DNA of 20,198 nt from Pelomyxa schiedti (lineage: Eukaryota > Evosea > Pelobiontida > Pelomyxidae), in contig JAHLWZ010000014.1 in assembly GCA_020536535.1 (NCBI GenBank), forward strand, positions 1-20,198, read 5' to 3'. This document shows, in pieces, positions 11,901 to 19,467 of this stretch; within the stretch, counting starts at the first letter, position 1; each line of letters starts with the position of its first letter. A program made the position numbers and the translations under genes. The notes under the pieces are model-generated. The model was not told the origin of the DNA and did no database searches. It worked only from the letters and a program-made list of their open reading frames with translations.

Positions 11901-14900
11901 CGCTGATTGTTGTAGTGGTATTTCTCAGTGTGGTGTTACCATCTTTAATTTTTATACTATTGACCAGGAGTAATACCTTTCAGTTCTGAGTGGTACAAAG
12001 CTGTCGCTTCCTTCTCACCTGAAGCAGCTGCCATAAAATTTGGGGCAGCCTTCCAACCCAGGGGACTGTGCATTAGTAAGTGTCCTTGACATTTCGTTTC
12101 GTTGGTGACTGAAGTCCACAGGTGACATTATTTCGAAGCTGCAAACCCTTCCTCCTGGAGCGATCTTTGTCAATACTCTGGCAACTATTGGCTCTCCATA
12201 TCCATGCTTCTTGTTCAAAGAGGGGTCATGGCCTGCTGTTGACGCTTGCCTTCTTTCTAGTGGTCTTCCTTGTACATTTATTGGTTTGTTGCTTTTTCAT
12301 TGGTTCGTCAAAACGTAATCTTCTCTTAGGTGAGCATCAAGGATGCACACTCCAATCTTTGGATGCTGCTACGGGCTCTATAGGTGTTTCTAATGTGGAA
12401 AGTAAGCCTGCTATTTGCGGCAATTATGAGCACCGTATCTATCTTCGTAGAAAACAGTCATCCCTCACGTTTGTTGAAGGTTTTTTGAGGCATGCTAATG
12501 TAATTTAATAGTAATTCGGGGATCCTTTCATTACCTGTGATGCACAACGAGGGAATCCACAACCATGTATTTGCTTTTGGAAGGTTTGGTTGTGCTCTAG
12601 GAGGTTCTATCGATGAGGTTATCTTTCTCTTTTCATCGTTCCTTTTATTCACTTCTTCTATAAGGTGGTTGTTGTTGCAGTTAATATGTCTCCTTTCTTC
12701 TCTCCAGTGTACATGGACTTCTCTCCTCTAGCCAATATTCTAACAGACAAGTCAGTTCGACCCCTACCCTAAGTATCTCACCGTTTATTTCAGTTCCATG
12801 ATATATTGCATGGAAGATCTCATTAACCCAAGCTGTGCCCCTCAATTTCTGACTTTGGTAAACCTACCTCTTTCTATTTCTGTGCTGACGGTGAATTTTC
12901 TTTACAGCCAGAACTGTTGAACGAACAGCATTATATTGACCTTGGGCAACATGCTACCCTGGTGTGGAAAATTGCCAAATGGGTATGTATCTCAAACAAA
13001 AAAAAGTTCAACACTAACCTATTGAAGAAATCCCAAGTTGTGCCTTATACTCAAACTCATTGTGAGCATAGTATCAATCGCCTTGCTCTTCTGCTTGAGT
13101 CTGGCCATCCTCCTACTGGAAATGCCATTTATGAGAAACTTTCTTCAGCAATTCTCTCGCAACAACCTTCCATACAAATTAATACGGCTCTGGCAGAAAT
13201 ATCGTGCCTTCTTTCCCCAAATCAAACCGCTCTTATCTCCCAAGTCTTGAAAGGGATTGTATACTACTTATATTCCACCGGAAGATGTCCTGCCGCCCTG
13301 CAGTTTGTAGATGCCTGCATTCTTCCACCTTAACAAAACTCAGAACCCTCAAAAGTGCAGTCAATGGAATAACACTGCAGACTAACACCCATACTCTGAT
13401 TGACGAAGCACTACAGAGGAATAAACTTGGTCCCATTGTATTTGTGACACCGGAGATGGGCCGTTTTTCTACTGTGGGCGGGATTGGTGTAGTTGTTGAT
13501 GGTTGGCTACCCGTTTTTCCTCTGAGATTTATCCCAAACCAAATTAGAACTTTCACAGTGCCTTGCTAGCTTCGGTTGTTCAGTGTACGTCATTTCACCC
13601 TACTACAACTACTTCCGCGGAAAAACTGGCTACCTTGCTAAAGAAGGTATAGTGGTCATAATATGCCCTTTCTCACTCGAGCAGGAATATCTTGGGTCCG
13701 CAACTTGCACATAAATTTGACAGATACGACAGCGGAAATTGGCGTACACAAGGGTGTAGAAAAAGGTTCTTCCACGCTTATAAGAATTTCTTCAGCTGAT
13801 GAAATCATATTAAAAGATGTTCAACTTTTCTTTTTGCACAATTATACATTTTTCCCGGTTCCATATCCACAGTTTACATCAACTGAGGTGTGAAACCCTT
13901 CTTCATGGTTTCATTCTAACATCACTCAAAAGACACTGATGTCTGCAGCCCTCATGTGTCAAGGTGCCTTAGAACTTCTATGCCAGTTGTCTATAATTCC
14001 CTCAATGTAGGTACTGTGAAAGGTTTACATTTATCTCACATTTCCATTAGAATAGTCACAAATGATTGGTTTACAGGTACAACCAGGCCAAGCCTAACTT
14101 ATTTTATTAACAAATTTTCAGGACTTACACCAGCTTTTGCCTCACACTGTTTTGGAACTACTTTTAACCAGACCCTCTTCTTTCACCTCGTGGTATTTAT
14201 TTTATCTTTTTTTTTTAAAAAAAGAAAATTCACGTGGTTACTAGCACAATTTGGAAGAGGGATACACCGGAAAGCTTTATGATGCTCGATCCAATTGCTT
14301 ACAGAACCTTCCCACAAGTTGTTACCAAGACGGGCGCAACTGCATCGATCTTTGTATGTCCTTTTTTAAGGCAGCCAAGGAATAATTCTCAAAGCTATGT
14401 GCGCATTCAAGAGCTGTGACTCGTGGGGAACAGTAAGCCAGTCCTATAAGCAAGATCTCTTGTCAACATCGGGGCTTAGATTCTTACTATCAAAGTTTCC
14501 TCATCCATTTGGTACTAATACTACTTTTCGGCATTGATCTCATTTCACAATACAGCATGTTCCAATGGAATTCGTTCAAAAGAGCGGATCAAGTTACTGC
14601 TGAATGTACCTAGTCTTGTAACAGTCATATAAATTTAGTTGAATTAAACCTAGATAACCCCAACTCTTGACCACAACGAGGCAAAAGCGTGCCTTCAACG
14701 TAAATACTTTGGCTTCGCTGATTTAACGATCCCTGTTTTCTCGTACTGATTCGATGCACACCCACTCTTCTTAACCTGTTTTTTTTCTCCAGATTCGTTG
14801 GAAGGATTTGTGAGCAGAAAGGAGTGGGTACGTAGGATTTGCAAAAATAAATTTCATTCCCGCTGATGATCTCCTACAGCAAATATCGCACACGTGGCCC

Positions 14901-15617
14901 AACAACTGATCATAGAATACAAGGGTGAAATTATGTTTATTGTTGGGGGAATGGCCCCACGGCAGGGTAACTCATTGAACTAAGTTTTTTTTTCTCCTTA
15001 TGAAACTACAGACCCCTACGCTGCAGCAGCGGCAGATTCTCTTAATTGGCTCCGACACAATTACCCCAAGTCTCTGTGGGCAGCACCTGATTCCTTTTTC
15101 ACAGATGGCCCTCTTCTAAATATTGGCTCGAACTTTGCTCTCATGCCATCCAAATACGAGCCCAGGTAACCTGTCACCCTTCCCCAAATGAAATAGTACC
15201 AACTGAAAATTCCAGTGGTGTTGTCCAGCAGGAGTTCTTCCTTGGCGGTACACCTGTGATAGCATTTAAGACCGGTGGATTGAGGGACACAGTGTTCGAG
15301 GTAATTGACCAACCCATTTTATGCAACTGACGCCTACCCAGTTTGACTACGACACTGGCAAGGGAAACGGAATCACCTTTGAGGCTCACACTGATGATGA
15401 CTTCAGGCTAGCAATCATCAGGGCACTAAAGCTTTACCGCAACACTGAGAAGTATTGGATGTGCCGTGCGAATGCCCGTTCATCAGGTGCCCCCTCCCCT
15501 TCATTTCATTGTTTTTCACTTCAGACCACAGTTCTGGATATGGACGAGGTTGCAGCGAGGTGGACCAATGAATTCTGTCGCCTGAAAAGGTGCATCTTTG
15601 ACAAGTACGACACCTGA
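8990..15617 (+). CDS. Long GT5 starch/glycogen synthase with about 41 short introns
   Basis: A retaining glycosyltransferase that extends alpha-1,4-glucan from a nucleotide sugar. Exons identified from 8990 give about 1,580 residues; the true start lies upstream. The N-terminal ~950 residues are a long extension of uncertain fold (FQEPGFYDWRYLV at 10582-10625; LSTTAQASGLGL near 11129-11168 resembles a TIM-barrel strand). The GT5 catalytic part begins with VTPEMGRFSTVGGIGVVVD (13442-13501), includes VTNDWFTG (14055-14076 plus the next exon) and SWGTVSQSY, and continues through FVGRICEQKGV to SNFALMPSKYEP. The E-X7-E motif has its two Glu codons at 15158-15160 and 15232-15234, split by intron 15166-15215, and is followed by KTGGLRD. 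Terminal exons are 15216-15300, 15342-15486 and 15532-15617. Other sample introns: 9088-9126, 9789-9831, 11512-11560, 12983-13027, 13303-13343, 14007-14050, 14743-14792. The join between about 10907 and 10990 is unresolved. From memory, similar long synthases occur in red algae and Entamoeba and use UDP-glucose; substrate here is inferred. Confidence 0.85.
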
Positions 15618-15882
15618 ACCACGAGTTCGTTTCAAAAAACTGGAAAACCAAGAATTGTCCAATTTCTGATTTTTCCATGATGTCACCTACCTTTTCCACT
15701 GGATGTGTTGACAAAGTAAAAGGAATGCAATCAAGAAAAACTTAATGTGCGATACACTCGATTTTGTGGAAAAAAGAGGGAACCGATAGTCACAGTTTTC
15801 GAAAACAACAGCCGAGCTGGTTGGATTGTATTCCCACCTCTGGAATCAGTGCTCAGTGTCCCCATAGGAGCCACCATGTTTA
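15618..15882. other. Intergenic region downstream of the GT5 gene
   Basis: No coding frame is supported. It lies between the GT5 stop and the stop of a small minus-strand gene, so it probably contains two converging 3' UTRs. On the minus strand TAATAAA overlaps the stop of the small gene (15879-15885) and may be its polyadenylation signal. Confidence 0.4.
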
Positions 15883-16284
15883 TTAAATTACTGGTGGGTA
15901 GACAAAAAGTGAATTGAGGAGTTCCTGAGTCTTTTCTTTTTCAAACAAAGGGATAGTGGAGCGGAATGTTGTTTGGGTGGCTTGTTGGCTGTGAATTGAT
16001 GATAACATGGATGGTTGGTAATCATTATTGGTTGCCTGTGGTATGATGGAATGGCTCAGAGCACATGGGGGATCCACACTGTACCTGAAAAAAGGTTAGT
16101 TAAAGGTAGTGAGAATATGAGGATACTTTTTATGAGCCAAGCCGGCGACCATTAAAGCAACAGAAAGCCAGCGGCACTGAAAAAAAAGATCAGTGCCAAT
16201 AAAAGTTGGAATTTTGAAAGCAAACCTAATAATTTCTGCCACGTTCCAACTTTGTAATTCATCCAGATAATCATGATGATCCAT
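15883..16284 (-). CDS. Small two-exon hypothetical protein, possibly membrane-associated
   Basis: Exons 16284-16127 and 16084-15883 join in frame to give 119 residues. The intron 16126-16085 (42 nt) has a TTTAACTAAC branch-like site and a pyrimidine tract before CAG, matching the introns of neighbouring genes. The N-terminal part is partly hydrophobic (FAFKIPTFIGTDLFFQCRWLSVALMVAGLA, given here in abbreviated sense as a segment around residues 21-50); the C-terminal part is polar and rich in Ser, Gln and Thr. I do not recognise it. A 49-nt GT..CAG stretch inside exon 1 (about 16229-16181) also looks like an intron, but removing it leads quickly to a stop. The first exon could be internal to a larger gene. 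Confidence 0.4.
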
Positions 16285-16298
16285 TTATCGCTTTGGTA

Positions 16299-16366
16299 TC
16301 GCAGCCCGCCCAGAATGGGCGTGCACATCGTGAGTGCGTGAGTACTCACGGGCAAGAGCTGGCTAT
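16299..16366 (+). ncRNA. R1, candidate structured element
   Basis: Possible fold: outer stem CAGC 16302-16305 with GCTG 16358-16361; hairpin A 16307-16321 (6-bp stem, GAA loop); hairpin B 16329-16335 with 16344-16350 (CGTGAGT/ACTCACG, 8-nt loop). An alternative pairing of GCCCG with CGGGC (16304-16308 with 16349-16353) could replace the bases of both hairpins. As DNA, bases 16337-16350 are a perfect 14-bp palindrome. Whether it is transcribed is unknown, and the strand is arbitrary. Confidence 0.4.
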
Positions 16367-16412
16367 ATTATATTCAAGTGTATTTGTTGCTGGAATAACA
16401 TTGTCGGGGCCT

Positions 16413-16480
16413 TCGCAGCCCGCCCAGAATGGGCGTGCACATCGTGAGCGCGTGAGCACTCACGGGCAAGAGCTGGCTAT
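16413..16480 (+). ncRNA. R2, candidate structured element
   Basis: Near-identical to R1, with C for T at two positions in hairpin B, so the seventh pair of that hairpin is lost and the inner palindrome becomes GTGAG-CA-CTCAC. The outer stem and hairpin A are unchanged. Its 3' flank (about 50 bp) matches that of R1, with a 4-bp CTGG duplication. Confidence 0.4.
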
Positions 16481-16560
16481 ATTATAGTTAAGTGTATTTG
16501 TTGCTGGCTGGAATACCATTATCGAGGCCTCGAGTATTAATTCATCATCCCAGATAATTA

Positions 16561-16628
16561 TCGCAGCCCGCCCAGAATGGGCGTGCACATCGTGAGCGCT
16601 TGAGCACTCACGGGCAAGAGCTGGCTAT
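16561..16628 (+). ncRNA. R3, candidate structured element
   Basis: Matches R2 except for one base in the hairpin B loop (CGCTTGAGC instead of CGCGTGAGC). Stems are unchanged. The flanks differ from those of R1/R2, so the conserved unit is the 68-nt element itself. Confidence 0.4.
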
Positions 16629-16740
16629 GCAATCAGTATTTGAAATATAGTACCAGTACCTATGATATGACGGAGACCTAAAGTTGTTGTTCTTGTTGTT
16701 GGAATTAGGATTAATCAGTAAATGCAATCAGTCCCATAAT

Positions 16741-16813
16741 TCGCGGCCCGCCCAGAATGGGCGTGCACATCGTGAGCCGGGGAAACTGCGTGGCTCACGG
16801 GCCAGAGCCGTAC
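16741..16813 (+). ncRNA. R4, diverged structured element with compensatory changes
   Basis: The outer stem is CGGC (16744-16747) with GCCG (16807-16810), where R1-R3 have CAGC/GCTG: an A-T pair has become G-C with both bases changed. Hairpin B is CGTGAGCC (16771-16778) with GGCTCACG (16792-16799), an 8-bp stem with a new loop GGGGAAACTGCGT. Hairpin A is unchanged. The pattern of changes in both stems favours selection for pairing. Confidence 0.45.
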
Positions 16814-16847
16814 CTAAGTAAGTTGTGTATCCGGAGGAGCTATACAT

Positions 16848-16920
16848 ACAGTAAACGCAGCTTGCGGCGAGAGTCTCTGCTATAGTAGCGGAGAGGGTGA
16901 ACGTTGAGGCCCAAGACAGC
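16848..16920 (+). repeat. Diverged copy of sequence at the 5' side of the piggyBac gene
   Basis: CAGTAAACGCAGCT at 16849-16862 recurs at 17601-17614. A 32-bp block at 16889-16920 matches 17810-17841 with one mismatch, and there it encodes part of the transposase N-terminus (ERVYVEAQDS). Just upstream, CAGTCCCATAAT (16729-16740) recurs at 17616-17627. The order differs between copies. This indicates a duplicated, rearranged or nested insertion of the same element family. Confidence 0.7.
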
Positions 16921-17600
16921 GGGCAGGCCGTGCCGTATTCCTCTCAGCCCCCGGAGGGGTTCGTGCGGGCAGTCGAAAGACAGTGCAGTGATCTGCCAGG
17001 TCAGGCCCGTTGCTGTCCAGGCTGTCTTGGGGGGCGCTCACCCCCGCGTCGGTGTTGTTATTTTTTTGACTTTGTTATTCTTTCTTATCACTTTTACCAA
17101 TGATGACTGGGAGATCTTCTCATTGTTTTGCGCGGCGATTTTCACCAATTGGTTCCCACTAGCAATTGGATGTCCAATGTTTTACTGCGAATTTGGACAA
17201 TCATTGGGGGATCTTCATGCCTCTCTGACTGGCACCGGTGCCCTGCATGTTACTGGATCATAGAAAGGACAGAAAATAAGGGTGGTTGAGATCGAATGCA
17301 TTTTTTCGATGAGACGACGAAGGAGCTTTACAACAGTTCCTAAACAAACAGCACCACATGTATGTCTGGATCTTGCATCTCAATTACGCTACTCATGTCT
17401 TTCTCCCGAGATCCCTCTTCGTTATTTGAGTGACGGCGTAACATGCGAAGAGCATGGTGCATGTGAAAAGCATGGTGTGGTTCCTCTTCTTATTATTGGT
17501 TTTGGGGCATGCATCTGATGCAAATAGTCACCTCAGCTGGGAACTGTACGTGGAGGTCCCCCTCTGTTTGTGGCGCAAATATTTCACAGTAAAGCATCAA
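16921..17600. other. Stretch between the two element copies, no supported gene
   Basis: The first 120 bases are GC-rich and continue the diverged copy. Frames at 16904-17263 and 17282-17518 on the plus strand are open but show no recognised domain; the first contains a short hydrophobic stretch (around 17060-17110) followed by an aromatic, Cys-containing segment. They may be decayed parts of a transposable element. I see nothing else. Confidence 0.35.
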
Positions 17601-17627
17601 CAGTAAACGCAGCTCCAGTCCCATAAT
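17601..17627 (+). repeat. Second copy of the CAGTAAACGCAGCT and CAGTCCCATAAT blocks
   Basis: The two short blocks, separated by more than 100 bp and in the opposite order at 16729-16862, lie next to each other here about 100 bp before the transposase start. They may mark the left part of the element that carries the transposase. Confidence 0.6.
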
Positions 17628-17724
17628 GCCCCCCCAGCTCCCGCCCACGCACCACACCACACCGCACTCCGCCTGATCACACGCTGAGGATTGAGGCACT
17701 GTTGAAGGTGGCGTAGTTGTTGTT

Positions 17725-19131
17725 GTGGCGTCGTTGATGTGGCAGTGCCGGCCCCGGGGAATGCCCCCCGCTCGTCCACGCAGTCGTGTGTGGCTGGTAG
17801 GTAATGAGCCGGAGAGGGTGTACGTTGAGGCCCAAGACAGCCGCAGACCGTGCATCCTGAATGGTGGTCTCAAGGCGAAATGGCACAAATGGCTGGATGA
17901 GCACAAATCTTCATCGTCTTCCTATTCTCTCCTGTGCTTATTTTGGCCTGAGGTTTGGTGGGAACAAATTACCATACAGACTAATCTCTACGCAAAGCAG
18001 CAGGGAGCTCCCTCATGGCATCCCACTAGTGCAAAAGAAGTCAAGAAGTTCTTTGGTGTGCTTCTATTCATGTCTCAAGTGAGGTTGCCATGTGCATACA
18101 CTGGATATTGGAACCACAAGCTTTATGCCCAAAAAGCCATCCAGACCTCAGGGATGAACAAATTTCGATTCTACCAGCTGAAGAAGTACCTGCACCTTGA
18201 CAACTACACTAAATTTTCTGCGGCACAAATGGAAGACAAGGCATTCAAGCTCCAGAGAGAGTTCCAGCGGTTCACAAGTAGAGTCAATAATGTGTGGGTG
18301 TCTGGGGTTCACATCAACGTTGATGAAGGGATGGTCAAAGGTGAACAGCGCAAGCACCCATGCAAAAAAAGATCTCCAAAGAAACCAATCCGATGTGGAA
18401 CCGAGATCAAGATGGCTGTTGATCAGCATGGCATCTGTGTATTTGCCAAAGTAAGTGCCACGAACACTGGGGAGAAGCCAAAAAATGACAAAGACAAGAC
18501 AAAACAACAAGGTGTCAACACCACCCTGATGCAAAATATCATTGATGCTGTCAATCTGCCACGCAGGGTCTTTTACCTTGATCAAGGCTTTGGTAGCTTC
18601 AAACTAATGTATTTGACAATGATGAAGAACCAAAAGGCTGTCATGATGTGCAGAGCACCTGGGGCAAAAAAATATAGTGATGCCTGGTGGAGGAATGTCT
18701 TTTGCATCATGTGTGAACATATTTCTGCCACAGCTCCAAGGGGAACATCGCTCACTCTGTACCACAACCTGGGATTTGCTGCCACAATTTGGAAAGACTG
18801 CAAGCCAGTTTATGTGCTCTCCAGTGTGCATGATGAGACTTTGCAACCTCATACAACCCACAGGCGTGGAGACCCTGTGAACGTTATGATACCTAACTGT
18901 GTGGAAGAATACAACCGATATCATAGCTGCTGTGATGTGCTCAATGCTAGCCGGGAAAAGGTGGATCTACAACTGAGATTCAACAGATGGTGGCTCAGAG
19001 TATTCTTCAATGGTCTCTTTGGTACAGCTTTGGTAAATGGTTGGAAAGTAAAGAAGTTCTACAACCCAGCAACTAAGACAACATTCTGCTTGTTTGTTGC
19101 AAAGATCTGGCAGGTTCTGATGCACGGTTGA
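17725..19131 (+). CDS. piggyBac-family transposase (DDE_Tnp_1_7 type)
   Basis: An intact, intronless 468-residue frame. The cut-and-paste transposase catalytic triad of the family is present: D200 in INVDEGMVKGEQ (family DEAM-like motif, followed by PKKPIRCGTEIKMAVD), D286 in VFYLDQGFGS and D358 in WKDCKPVYVLS. The downstream NCVEEYNRYHSCCDVLN corresponds to the family's YN..MGGVD region, here with CCD in place of GVD. A Trp-rich segment, FNRWWLRVFFNGL, follows, as in relatives. The protein ends soon after, without the C-terminal Cys-rich zinc domain of insect piggyBac. The first ~40 residues come from GC-rich sequence and contain the block shared with 16889-16920, so the start at 17725 is likely but not certain. 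Terminal inverted repeats and TTAA target duplications could not be identified. It may be an active element or a domesticated gene; the lack of introns among intron-dense neighbours favours a transposon. Confidence 0.9.
   Translation: MASLMWQCRPRGMPPARPRSRVWLVGNEPERVYVEAQDSRRPCILNGGLKAKWHKWLDEHKSSSSSYSLLCLFWPEVWWEQITIQTNLYAKQQGAPSWHPTSAKEVKKFFGVLLFMSQVRLPCAYTGYWNHKLYAQKAIQTSGMNKFRFYQLKKYLHLDNYTKFSAAQMEDKAFKLQREFQRFTSRVNNVWVSGVHINVDEGMVKGEQRKHPCKKRSPKKPIRCGTEIKMAVDQHGICVFAKVSATNTGEKPKNDKDKTKQQGVNTTLMQNIIDAVNLPRRVFYLDQGFGSFKLMYLTMMKNQKAVMMCRAPGAKKYSDAWWRNVFCIMCEHISATAPRGTSLTLYHNLGFAATIWKDCKPVYVLSSVHDETLQPHTTHRRGDPVNVMIPNCVEEYNRYHSCCDVLNASREKVDLQLRFNRWWLRVFFNGLFGTALVNGWKVKKFYNPATKTTFCLFVAKIWQVLMHG
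17810..17841 (+). repeat. 32-bp block shared with 16889-16920
   Basis: Only one mismatch (T at 17821 versus A at 16900). Here the block is inside the transposase frame; in the upstream copy the same bases sit in a short frame that soon diverges. Confidence 0.8.
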
Positions 19132-19241
19132 CACTCAAGGGTTCAATTCTGGAAAAAAAAATTTTCGTTTTTTTGAAAAACCATTTTCGATGGTGACAAA
19201 GGTGTTGGTGCGTGGGGAACATCCGGATAAGCGAACACAAG
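19132..19241. other. 3' flank of the transposase
   Basis: A short A/T-rich stretch with an A-run and T-run (19153-19177) and the small palindrome CCATTTTCGATGG (19181-19193). The right end of the piggyBac element might lie here, but no inverted copy of a left end is visible. Confidence 0.35.
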
Positions 19242-19428
19242 GTTTTGTTTCGTTTTGTTTTGTAGTTTCGTTTCGTTCCGTTCTGTTCCTTTCCTTTCCT
19301 TTCCTTTCCGTTTCGTTTCGTTCCGTTCCTTTCCGTTTCGTTTCGTTTCGTTTCGTTTCGTTTCGTTCCGTTCCGTTCCGTTTCGTTCCGTTCCGTTCCT
19401 TTCCGTTTCTTTCCTTTCCGTTTCTTTA
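19242..19428. repeat. Pentanucleotide (TTTCG / TTCCG / TTTCC) array
   Basis: About 185 bp of 5-bp units of the types TTTCG, TTCCG and TTTCC, with a TTTTG-type start. Because the period is 5, all forward frames stay open and translate as Phe/Ser/Val/Arg/Pro-rich sequence; this is not a gene. A related TTTTG-type stretch occurs at about 19531-19570. Confidence 0.95.
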
Positions 19429-19467
19429 TCGTTTAATTTGCTTAGGTTTGTGTTCCCACCATTCTAG

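Larger units (their letters stand above)
16299..16813 (+). repeat. Cluster of four GC-rich structured ~68-nt repeats (R1-R4)
   Basis: Copies are R1 16299-16366, R2 16413-16480, R3 16561-16628 and R4 16741-16813. R1-R3 are almost identical; R4 is diverged. Each has the same order: an outer short stem, a first hairpin CGCCCA-GAA-TGGGCG, a TGCACAT spacer, then a second hairpin closed by CGTGAG/CTCACG. R1 plus its downstream flank is tandemly duplicated as R2 plus flank (unit about 114 bp: 16299-16412 and 16413-16530). The spacers between R2, R3 and R4 are unrelated and A/T-rich. They lie upstream of a piggyBac transposase but are not found at its 3' side. They may be non-coding RNA genes, subterminal repeats of a mobile element, or protein-binding palindromes. 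Confidence 0.8.

Noticed and set aside
12470-12508. Reading FVEGFLRHANVI as the exon end of the synthase
   Set aside because: A 43-nt GT..AG intron (12469-12511) with a GCTAAT branch-like site joins SSLT to NSGILSLPVMHNEG in frame, whereas the read-through ends at a stop.
16299-16813. Hammerhead or HDV-like ribozyme, or CRISPR array, as an explanation of R1-R4
   Set aside because: No CUGAUGA/GAAA hammerhead core and no HDV-type nested pseudoknot could be read. Spacing between copies is irregular (114, 148 and 180 bp) and the genome is eukaryotic, so it is not CRISPR.
17597-17906. Minus-strand frames over the start of the transposase
   Set aside because: They arise from high GC content, which lowers stop frequency; no domain is visible and the plus-strand transposase is well supported.
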